15,309 bases of DNA from Phenylobacterium sp. (lineage in GTDB: Bacteria; Pseudomonadota; Alphaproteobacteria; Caulobacterales; Caulobacteraceae). Location of the stretch: contig JAHUZY010000487.1 of NCBI GenBank assembly GCA_019264505.1, positions 1 through 15,309 of the forward strand. Reading direction: 5' to 3'. This document shows, in pieces, positions 1-7,277 of the stretch. Position 1 is the stretch's first letter; every line of letters begins with the position of its first letter. Below the pieces are notes generated by a model. It worked only from the letters and a program-made list of their open reading frames with translations, ran no database searches and was not told the DNA's origin. A program made the translations under genes and the position numbers.

Positions 1-88
1 CCTTCTCACTTCCTTCTCACTTCCTTCCTACTTCCTTCCTACTTCCTTCCTACTTCCTTCTTACTTCCTTCCCACATCCGTCTCACAT
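1..88. repeat. 11-bp tandem repeat array, eight units
   Basis: Eight consecutive 11-bp units fill the first 88 bases, with no spacer. Units 1-2 read CCTTCTCACTT, units 3-5 read CCTTCCTACTT, unit 6 is CCTTCTTACTT, and units 7-8 are diverged (CCTTCCCACAT, CCGTCTCACAT). The array starts exactly at the window edge, so it probably continues to the left. The plus strand is almost pure pyrimidine. The minus-strand unit AAGTAGGAAGG carries a stop in one frame, so no reading frame crosses three units; the array is non-coding. A period of about one helical turn suits an iteron array or a protein-phasing site, but it could also be a simple minisatellite. Confidence 0.9.
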
Positions 89-230
89 TGGTCGATGTTT
101 GGCGCTCTGCGCGGCCGCCTCCGGCTGCGCTGGTTTGAGACCCCCTTTTTGACGTGTTTGACCCCCTTTTTCGGCTGCTGTTGTCTCGAGCTTTGGTGAC
201 CTTCCGACCCTTAATCTGGCGATAGACCAT
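39..230 (-). CDS. Small basic hypothetical ORF, doubtful
   Basis: A 63-residue minus-strand frame begins with ATG at 230, about six bases after a strong GGAGGG ribosome-binding site (plus-strand bases 236-241). GTG at 236 is an alternative start. The product is very basic and low in complexity, with two copies of a KRGS-type peptide made by the direct repeats at 139-171, and it stops inside the 11-bp array. I recognise no family. The good ribosome-binding site and the operator-like sites upstream (299-406) argue for a real gene or the 5' remnant of one. The repeats and short length argue for a chance frame. Confidence 0.22.
   Translation of the reverse strand: MVYRQIKGRKVTKARDNSSRKRGSNTSKRGSQTSAAGGGRAERQTSTNVRRMWEGSKKEVGRK
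139..171. repeat. Direct repeat pair GACCCCCTTTTT
   Basis: Two identical 12-bp copies of GACCCCCTTTTT lie at 139-150 and 160-171, exactly 21 bp apart start to start. Both are preceded by TTTGA-like sequence. They resemble the TGTCCGCC-TTT repeats inside the replication-type gene at the right end, since both have a CC-rich half followed by a T run. They could be binding sites of a replication initiator, but two copies are few. Confidence 0.6.
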
Positions 231-298
231 ACGCACCCTCCACAGGGTGGGTAAGTCGTTGTTCTAAAAGACGTTTGTGAAGAGCACCTCGCGGCGGA

Positions 299-388
299 TG
301 TCGGACACAAGTGCCGACAGTCCAAAGTCAAATCACTGATATTGTTGAAATACTGCCGCGAAACAGTGTCCGACACCCTGTCCGACAC
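299..388. promoter_or_regulatory. Three TGTCCGACAC near-palindromic sites
   Basis: TGTCGGACAC lies at 299-308, GTGTCCGACAC at 366-376 and TGTCCGACAC at 379-388. The motif is an 11-bp near-palindrome, GTGTC-S-GACAC. The last two sites are 13 bp apart; the first is the same motif on the other strand. Between them is an AT-rich patch (about 329-352). This arrangement suits a dimeric repressor or initiator protein. The half-site TGTCCG also occurs in the repeats within the gene at 14466-15308, which suggests, but does not prove, a shared binding protein. Confidence 0.5.
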
Positions 389-390
389 AC

Positions 391-406
391 CATCACCGCG
401 GTGATG
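391..406. repeat. Perfect 16-bp palindrome
   Basis: CATCACCGCGGTGATG is a perfect palindrome with no spacer. It starts two bases after the last TGTCCGACAC site. The absence of a loop favours a protein-binding site over an RNA hairpin. Confidence 0.6.
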
Positions 407-719
407 CAAACTACCGAGCAGCCTTGAGGCGGCGTATCGGCGCCCAGAGTGGCGTTCCCGTCGACCAGGAACGGCCGATTTTGCCCCGCGCTCATTAACC
501 AGGGAGCGCGGACGGCTGTGGCTGAGACCGCACCTCAGGCGGCGCCTCTCGAAGCCTCTAAGCACACCTGTCGACCTCACGCGTCTCTCAGGCCACAGGC
601 GGAGGTCGATTGTCCCCCGAGGTCGCCAGCGGGCGGCCGGCGAGGGCTTTGATCCTCAGCGAGTCGGCTAAAACACCTCAGTCCCTAGCCACCCGGGACG
701 GAAGCCGTACTGTCGCCCT

Positions 720-3491
720 ATGAACGCCGTCGAGATTGAAGAAGCCGTCACGAAGCTGGCCGATGAGGCCTTTGACGCCGCCGAGTTCCCGTTCAGCTTC
801 CTGGAGGCCTTCGGAAACAAGGAGACGACGCTTCGCAAGCTCCGCAGCGGGGCGTCGAACAAGTCCGATGTCGGCGGGGTCCTCCAGGCCAACAACATCC
901 ATATCGCCGTCTGCCCGCCGGGGCAGGTGACAGAGACCCTGGGCGCCCTGCGCGACAGTGCCGCCACCACCCGCTGGAAGGCCAAGTTCATCCTGGCCAC
1001 CGACGGGGAGACGCTTGAGGCCGAGGACCTGGCCAGCGGCGAGACGGTGGCCTGCCCCTATGAGGACTTCCCCAACCACTTCGGCTTCTTCCTGCCCCTG
1101 GCGGGCATCACCACCGTCAAGCAGATCCGCGAAAGCGCCTTCGACATCCGCGCCACCAGCCGGCTGAACCGGCTCTATGTGGAGCTCTTGAAGGACAATC
1201 CTGACTGGGGAACCGCCCAGCGCCGGCACGACATGAACCACTTCATGGCGCGGTTGATCTTCTGCTTCTTCGCCGAGGACACCGAGATCTTCCACGGCGA
1301 GCGGGCCTTCACCTCGGCCGTGGAGACCATGAGCGCCAAGGACTCGGCCAACACCCATGAGGTGATCGGCCAGCTGTTCCGCGCCATGAACACCGAGACC
1401 GCGGACCGGGCCGCCGCCGGCGTCCCCCGTTGGGCTGAGCCCTTTCCCTATGTGAACGGTGGCCTGTTTTCCGGCAGCACCGAGGTCCCGCGCTTCAGCC
1501 GCATCGCCCGGTCCTACCTGCTGCATATCGGCAGCCTGGACTGGAAGAAGATCAATCCCGACATCTTCGGCTCAATGATCCAGGCCGTGGCCGACGACGA
1601 CGAACGCGGCGCCCTGGGCATGCACTACACCAGCGTGCCCAACATCCTGAAGGTGCTGAACCCGCTGTTCCTGGATGACCTGCGGGAGAAGCTGGATCAG
1701 GCCGGCGACAACCCGCGAACCCTGCTCAACCTGCGCAAGCGCATGGCCAAGATCAGGATCTTCGATCCAGCCTGCGGCTCAGGCAACTTCCTGGTCATCG
1801 CCTACAAGCAGATGCGAGAGATCGAGGCCGAGATCAATCGCCGCCGGGGCGAGCCCGACCTGCGCTCAGAGATCCCCCTGACCAATTTTCGCGGGATCGA
1901 GCTTCGCGACTTCCCAGCCGAAATCGCCCGCTTGGCCCTGATCATCGCCGAATATCAGTGCGACGTGACCTACCGCGGCCAGAAGGAGGCCCTGCGCGAC
2001 TTCCTGCCCCTAGACGCCAAGAACTGGATCACCTGCGGCAATGCCTTACGGCTCGACTGGCTGAGCATCTGCCCGCCCACGGGCACGGGGGTGAAGATCC
2101 ATGGCGACGATCTGTTCAACACGCCCCTCGACCAGACCGAGATGGATTTCGAGAACGAGGGTGGTGAGACGTATATTTGCGGAAATCCGCCGTATAAGGG
2201 AAGCCAGACCCAAACATTGGAGCAGAAAGAAGACTTAGCGGCAGTGTTTAGTCCGCATGGCCTTCCATCCAAGCAAATCGATTATGTAGGCGGCTGGTTC
2301 ATGAAGGCCGCGATTTATGCGCAGTCAACACGGGCGGATTCGGCTTTCGTCAGCACCAACTCCATCTGCCAGGGCCGCATCGTCCCGATTCTTTGGCCGG
2401 AAATTTTCAGGCGTGGCTCCTTTATCCACTTTGCGCACACGAGCTTCAAATGGGCGAATCTGGCCGCGCACAATGCGGGAGTAACAGTCGTAATAGTCGG
2501 TCTTTCCTCAGATGCCGGTAAGGGGCGGCTGGTTTACGACTTGAATCGCGATGGCGAAACGACAGTCCGTGAAGCGAGAAACATCACGCCTTATCTGACG
2601 GTTGGCGACAACACAGTGGTCGAGGGGCGGCGCAATAGTATTTCTGGTCTTCCCGATATGTCTTTCGGCAACATGCCTGTGGATGGTGGGAATCTATTGC
2701 TCTCAGCAGAAGATGCGGCCTCACTATGCATGAGCAAGAAAGATAAAGAAAATCTTCTTCGACGCATATACGGCTCTGCGGAGTTCATTCGTGGGGTTGT
2801 TCGAAAGTGTATTTGGATATCTGACGAAAACCTAAATCGAGCATTAGAAATAGAGGAAATAAAGGAGAGATTTGACCGCGTTAGAGAAATGAGATTGGAG
2901 AGCAAAGACTCGGGTACAAAAGAAATGGCATCGCAGCCCCATCAGTTTCGTGAAATGTATTTTGGTAAGAGTCACACACTGGTGCTTCCAGGTGTATCAT
3001 CCGAAGCCCGTGATTACCTGCCAATTGGTTTGATTGATAGCCAATCAGTGGTTAGCAACCTGGCATTTGCTCTCTACGACGCGCCGCTTTGGAACATCGC
3101 GCTTATCGCTTCGCGCCTTCATGTCATTTGGATTGGTACTGTCTGCGGAAAGTTGAAAACCGATTACCGTTATTCAAACACGCTCGGTTGGAACACCTTC
3201 CCAGTCCCGCCTCTGACAGAGAAAAATAAGGCCGACCTTACACGCTGCGCCGAGGACATCCTGTTGGTGCGTGAGGCTCATTTCCCCGCGACGATCGCCG
3301 AACTCTACGATCCCGACGCCATGCCCGCCGATCTGCGCGCAGCCCACGAGCGCAATGATGAGGTGCTGGAGCGCATCTATATCGGCCGCAGGTTCAAGAA
3401 CGACACCGAGCGGCTCGAAAAACTGTTTGAGCTCTATACGAAGATGACCGCCCAGCCGGAGGCGGCGGCCGCGAAGCGGACGAAACACTAG
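720..3491 (+). CDS. MmeI-like class I DNA methyltransferase, nuclease motif absent
   Basis: This 923-residue protein probably methylates adenine in a specific DNA site using S-adenosylmethionine, so it would supply self-protection and target recognition. The layout follows the MmeI family: an N-terminal nuclease-fold domain (about 1-130), a helical spacer (about 135-300), the methyltransferase core with motif I FDPACGSGNF at 348-357 and motif IV NPPY at 489-492, then a target-recognition domain and a C-terminal helical part. The length matches MmeI (about 920 residues). The D-x9-ExK nuclease motif known from MmeI is not seen: the corresponding stretch (about 50-66) has Ala, Val and Pro instead. 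Codons from about 2165 to 3215 are clearly more AT-rich than the flanks, which points to an exchanged recognition module. The start has a weak ribosome-binding site but matches where family members begin. It is the first gene of the operon. Confidence 0.9.
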   Translation: MNAVEIEEAVTKLADEAFDAAEFPFSFLEAFGNKETTLRKLRSGASNKSDVGGVLQANNIHIAVCPPGQVTETLGALRDSAATTRWKAKFILATDGETLEAEDLASGETVACPYEDFPNHFGFFLPLAGITTVKQIRESAFDIRATSRLNRLYVELLKDNPDWGTAQRRHDMNHFMARLIFCFFAEDTEIFHGERAFTSAVETMSAKDSANTHEVIGQLFRAMNTETADRAAAGVPRWAEPFPYVNGGLFSGSTEVPRFSRIARSYLLHIGSLDWKKINPDIFGSMIQAVADDDERGALGMHYTSVPNILKVLNPLFLDDLREKLDQAGDNPRTLLNLRKRMAKIRIFDPACGSGNFLVIAYKQMREIEAEINRRRGEPDLRSEIPLTNFRGIELRDFPAEIARLALIIAEYQCDVTYRGQKEALRDFLPLDAKNWITCGNALRLDWLSICPPTGTGVKIHGDDLFNTPLDQTEMDFENEGGETYICGNPPYKGSQTQTLEQKEDLAAVFSPHGLPSKQIDYVGGWFMKAAIYAQSTRADSAFVSTNSICQGRIVPILWPEIFRRGSFIHFAHTSFKWANLAAHNAGVTVVIVGLSSDAGKGRLVYDLNRDGETTVREARNITPYLTVGDNTVVEGRRNSISGLPDMSFGNMPVDGGNLLLSAEDAASLCMSKKDKENLLRRIYGSAEFIRGVVRKCIWISDENLNRALEIEEIKERFDRVREMRLESKDSGTKEMASQPHQFREMYFGKSHTLVLPGVSSEARDYLPIGLIDSQSVVSNLAFALYDAPLWNIALIASRLHVIWIGTVCGKLKTDYRYSNTLGWNTFPVPPLTEKNKADLTRCAEDILLVREAHFPATIAELYDPDAMPADLRAAHERNDEVLERIYIGRRFKNDTERLEKLFELYTKMTAQPEAAAAKRTKH

Positions 3492-3510
3492 CGGGGTGGG
3501 GCTGGGATCG

Positions 3511-5226
3511 ATGGAAGCGCGAAGCAAGACGATCGAGGCCTGGTTCTCGATGATTGAGCAGGGGCAGGTAAAGCTGCCCCGGTTTCAGCGCCATGAGGCT
3601 TGGCGACCGCACCAGATCGCCGGGCTATTCGAGAACATCCTGCGTTCGCCGTCCCTGCCGGTCGGGGTGCTATTGGTCCTTGAGGTCGGCGACAAGGAGC
3701 CGTTCCATTCGCGCCCAATCGTCGGAGCCCCGGCCACCGGTGATCGGCCGCTGATGCACATCCTTGATGGGCAGCAGCGCATGACGGCGCTCTGGCGCTC
3801 GCTCACAGACAAGTACGAGGATCTGAAGGTCTTCGTCCGTCTCTTGGCCTCCAGCGATACCAGCCAAGCCGACGCCGTCTCTGAAGACGATGAGGAGGGG
3901 GGCGCCCTGGTCCAGATCGAGCGGCGCTGGATGAACAAGGGGATGCCGCGCCCGGTTTGGGCTGACGACGATGTGGAGTGCATCAAGCGCGGCCTCGCGC
4001 CGATCTCGATTTTCCGCCCCGGCGGAACTGGTGAAGCCGCCTTCAAACTCTGGCGCGAGCGCTTACGCGAAGGGGGCGTTTTCACCGACGACATCGGTGA
4101 TCGGGCCGGCGATCTGCGCAAGCGCGTGCTGAGTTACACCCTGCCGTTCCTGTCGCTTCCCGTCGGGACGTCGCGCGAGACCGCTCTGGAGGTGTTTATC
4201 AACATGAACACCTCGGCCTCGCCCCTGAAGGACTACGACATCGTCGTCGCCCAGGTCGAGGAAGGGGTCGGGGAGTCCCTTCACGACAAGGTGGAGGCTC
4301 TGCTTCAGTCGGCGCCCGCGGCCCGTGAGTATGGACGCATCGAAGACATCCTTCTGGCGATGACGGCGCTGCTGCTCGACAAGCCGCCGATCAAGAAGAC
4401 CTACCTTGAAGACGACTTTGGGAAGGGCCTGGCCTCCGTCTGGCCAGACGTGGTGGCTGGCTTGGAACGGGGAATCCAGTTCCTGGGCGAGGAGGCCTTG
4501 TTCAACGAGAAGACCCTGCCCAGTGATGTGGCCGTCTATCTGACCTGCGCCCTATGGGCGGTCGCATCGAAGTTGAAGCTCGATCAGGAAGGGAACGCTC
4601 GCCAGATCATTCGAAAGGTGCTGTGGCGGGCTTGCTTCACCCATCGCTATGGGAAGACCTCGGCGACGCGCGCCTATGCCGACTTCAAAGCCCTACGTGG
4701 CATGATCGATGGAGCGACCCCAGACGGCAAATGCGAGCTGTTTGACGCCACGGTCTTCCGACTGCCGGACCTGGAGGAGATCAAGGGCGCCGGCTGGCCA
4801 GGACGGAAGGATCGGCTACCACGGGCGATCCTGGCGACCTCTCTTCGCCGCAGGGCGCAGGACTTCGCCGATGGAACGCCGATTGGGCGAAACAATATCG
4901 CCGCCCGCGAACTCGATCATCTCTATTCCTGCGGCTACCTCAAAGAGGAACGGGACAGTCCGCGCGTGAACCGCGCCTTGAACTGCGCCCTCATCACCGG
5001 CCTGACAAACCGCAATAAGAGCGCCGCCGCGCCGAGCGACTATGTGGCCAAACGGGCGGCGGCGGCCAATCTCGGCGAAGAGACCGTTCGTTGGCGCCTG
5101 GCGACGCATCTCATTCCCTACGACGAACTGACTTCCGACAACTATGACGCCTTCCTGGATGCCCGCGCCAAGCTGGTGGCTGCAGACATGATTGCGCTTT
5201 GTGACGGGGTGGAGCCCACTGCATGA
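3511..5226 (+). CDS. DUF262/DUF1524 (GmrSD-type) protein
   Basis: A 571-residue protein of the DUF262 family, known from the type IV restriction enzyme GmrSD, BrxU and SspE. The N-terminal domain is thought to bind and hydrolyse nucleotides; ILDGQQRMTALW at 84-95 is its hallmark. The C-terminal part resembles the DUF1524 HNH nuclease, with Asp469-His470 in place of the usual DHxxP motif, followed by a conserved Asn-rich segment (about 488-500). The usual proline is replaced by serine, so cleavage activity is uncertain. ATG 3511 is chosen because it follows a GGGGCTGGGA ribosome-binding site and places the conserved WF-x-IE-G motif at residue 11 onward. GTG 3496 is an alternative. It lies 19 bp after the methyltransferase and overlaps the helicase by 4 bp, so translation is probably coupled. 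Confidence 0.88.
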   Translation: MEARSKTIEAWFSMIEQGQVKLPRFQRHEAWRPHQIAGLFENILRSPSLPVGVLLVLEVGDKEPFHSRPIVGAPATGDRPLMHILDGQQRMTALWRSLTDKYEDLKVFVRLLASSDTSQADAVSEDDEEGGALVQIERRWMNKGMPRPVWADDDVECIKRGLAPISIFRPGGTGEAAFKLWRERLREGGVFTDDIGDRAGDLRKRVLSYTLPFLSLPVGTSRETALEVFINMNTSASPLKDYDIVVAQVEEGVGESLHDKVEALLQSAPAAREYGRIEDILLAMTALLLDKPPIKKTYLEDDFGKGLASVWPDVVAGLERGIQFLGEEALFNEKTLPSDVAVYLTCALWAVASKLKLDQEGNARQIIRKVLWRACFTHRYGKTSATRAYADFKALRGMIDGATPDGKCELFDATVFRLPDLEEIKGAGWPGRKDRLPRAILATSLRRRAQDFADGTPIGRNNIAARELDHLYSCGYLKEERDSPRVNRALNCALITGLTNRNKSAAAPSDYVAKRAAAANLGEETVRWRLATHLIPYDELTSDNYDAFLDARAKLVAADMIALCDGVEPTA

Positions 5227-7277
5227 CCGAGCCTCTCTCCGTCCCCTCCGTTTCGGTCCGCTACGCCTCCAATGGCAGCTCGACCAAGGCCAACGAGTTC
5301 GGCATGCGGCCGATGCAGGAGCGCGCCTATGAGAAGCGCGGCGAGCAGTATCTGCTGATCAAGTCGCCGCCGGCCTCGGGCAAGAGCCGCGCCCTGATGT
5401 TCATCGCCCTGGACAAGCTGGCCAATCAGGGGGTGAAGCAGGCGATCATCGTGGTGCCAGAAAGGTCTATTGGCGCCAGCTTTCACAATGAGCCGCTGAC
5501 CCGGCATGGGTTCTGGGCTGACTGGCATGTGGAGCCGAGGTGGAACCTGTGCGACGCGCCGGGCAACGACAATGGCGGCAAGGTCAACGCGCTGGGCGCC
5601 TTCCTCGAAAGCGACGATCAGGTGCTGGTCTGCACCCACGCGACGTTCCGTTTCGCGGTCGATAAGTTCGGGATCGAGGCCTTCGATGACCGGCTGATCG
5701 CGGTGGACGAATTCCACCATGTCTCGGCCAATCCCGACAACAAGCTGGGCCTGCATCTGGGCGAGCTGATCACCCGCGACCGGGTCCATATCGTGGCCAT
5801 GACCGGGTCCTATTTCCGGGGTGACGCCGAGGCGGTGTTGTCGCCGCAGGACGAGGGGCGGTTCGAGAGCGTCACCTACACCTACTACGAGCAGCTCAAC
5901 GGCTATGAGCATCTGAAGCAGCTCGACATCGGCTACTTCTTCTATTCCGGCGCCTATGCCGACGACATTCTGAAGGTGCTGAACCCCGCCGAGAAGACGA
6001 TCATCCACATCCCCAGCGTCAATGCCCGCGAGAGCACCAAGGACAAGATCAAGGAGGTGGAGCACATCATCGAGGCCCTGGGCGAATGGCAGGGGACCGA
6101 TGCCGCCACCGGCTTTCAGCTGGTCAAGACGGCCGACGGACGGATGCTGCGCATCGCCGATCTGGTGGACGATGATCCGACCAAGCGCGACCGCGTGTCC
6201 GCCGCTCTGAAGGACCCTGCTCAGAAGAAAAATCGCGATCAGGTGGACATCATCATCGCCCTGGGCATGGCCAAGGAGGGTTTTGACTGGATCTGGTGCG
6301 AGCACGCCCTGACGGTGGGCTATCGCTCCAGCCTGACCGAGATTGTGCAGATCATCGGCCGGGCGACCCGCGATGCGCCGGGCAAGGCGCGCGCCCGCTT
6401 CTCCAACCTGATCGCCGAACCGGCCGCGGCCGACGACATCGTCACTGAGGCGGTCAACGACACGCTGAAGGCCATCGCGGCCAGCCTGTTGATGGAGCAG
6501 GTGCTCGCGCCGCGCTTTGAGTTCAGGCCGAAGAACCCGCAGAACGAGGCGACGCCCGGCTTCGACTATGGCGAGGGTGGCTTTGACGCCGACAAGTGCA
6601 ACGTTGGTTTCAACGAGGAGTCCGGCAAGTTCCAGATCGAGATCAAGGGTCTTGTGACGCCCAAGAGCGAGGAGGCGGCGCGAATTTGCCAAGAGGACCT
6701 GAACGAGGTGATCGCCGCCTTCGTACAGGACAAGACCACCATCGAGCGCGGCCTGTTCGACGAGGAGTTGGTGCCCGAAGAGCTGACCCAGGTGCGCATG
6801 GGCAAGATCGTCCGGGACAAGTTCCCGCACCTGGACGCCGAGGATCAGGAGGCCGTCCGCCAGCATGCGGTGGCGGCGCTGAACCTGACTCAGAAGGCGA
6901 AGGAGGTCGCCGTAGGCAGCGGCCTGGGCGAGGAGCGCGCCAACACCGCCTTCGTCGATGGCGTGCGTCGGTTCGCCATGGATGTGAAGGAGTTGGACAT
7001 TGACCTGATCGACCGGGTCAATCCGTTCGGCGAAGCCTATGCCATCCTGGCCAAGACGATGAGCGAGGAGAGCCTGAAGCAGGTCGCCGCCGCGATCGCC
7101 GCCAAGCGCACGAGCCTGACGCCGGAGGAGGCGAAGGTGATCGCCAAGCGCGCCGTCGAGTTCAAACGCGAGCGTGGACGACTGCCGTCGATCAGCTCGG
7201 CCGACGCCTGGGAAAAACACCTGGCCGAGGGCGCCGCCGCCTTTGTCCGGTTCAAGGATGAGGGCCGCTATGAGTGA
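5223..7277 (+). CDS. SF2 DEAD/DEAH-type helicase
   Basis: A 684-residue superfamily 2 helicase or translocase, expected to use ATP to move along or remodel DNA for the partner nucleases. Visible motifs are Walker A SPPASGKS (48-55), Walker B DEFHH (162-166), motif III MTGSY (193-197), motif V ALGMAKEGFDW (346-356) and motif VI QIIGRATRD (376-384). This makes two RecA-like domains within about 40-420. The C-terminal 260 residues are helical, charged and of unrecognised family; they may contact the GIY-YIG partner. The ATG overlaps the previous stop (ATGA), and the stop overlaps the next gene by 8 bp. There is no nuclease motif in the chain, unlike HsdR or type III Res subunits. Confidence 0.9.
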   Translation: MTEPLSVPSVSVRYASNGSSTKANEFGMRPMQERAYEKRGEQYLLIKSPPASGKSRALMFIALDKLANQGVKQAIIVVPERSIGASFHNEPLTRHGFWADWHVEPRWNLCDAPGNDNGGKVNALGAFLESDDQVLVCTHATFRFAVDKFGIEAFDDRLIAVDEFHHVSANPDNKLGLHLGELITRDRVHIVAMTGSYFRGDAEAVLSPQDEGRFESVTYTYYEQLNGYEHLKQLDIGYFFYSGAYADDILKVLNPAEKTIIHIPSVNARESTKDKIKEVEHIIEALGEWQGTDAATGFQLVKTADGRMLRIADLVDDDPTKRDRVSAALKDPAQKKNRDQVDIIIALGMAKEGFDWIWCEHALTVGYRSSLTEIVQIIGRATRDAPGKARARFSNLIAEPAAADDIVTEAVNDTLKAIAASLLMEQVLAPRFEFRPKNPQNEATPGFDYGEGGFDADKCNVGFNEESGKFQIEIKGLVTPKSEEAARICQEDLNEVIAAFVQDKTTIERGLFDEELVPEELTQVRMGKIVRDKFPHLDAEDQEAVRQHAVAALNLTQKAKEVAVGSGLGEERANTAFVDGVRRFAMDVKELDIDLIDRVNPFGEAYAILAKTMSEESLKQVAAAIAAKRTSLTPEEAKVIAKRAVEFKRERGRLPSISSADAWEKHLAEGAAAFVRFKDEGRYE

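Larger units (their letters stand above)
231..719. other. Intergenic region with operator-like sites, no convincing gene
   Basis: This stretch holds no reading frame with coding character. Its left part (299-406) contains the TGTCCGACAC sites and the 16-bp palindrome listed separately. The right part should carry the promoter of the methyltransferase operon, but I could not pick convincing -35 and -10 boxes. The likely purine-rich element before the methyltransferase ATG (around 697-705, GGACGGAAG) is too far away to be a normal ribosome-binding site. Confidence 0.5.

Noticed and set aside
678..1526. Minus-strand open frame opposite the methyltransferase start
   Set aside because: Its Gly/Val/Leu-rich translation has no recognisable motif, and the plus-strand frame matches the MmeI-like N-terminus.
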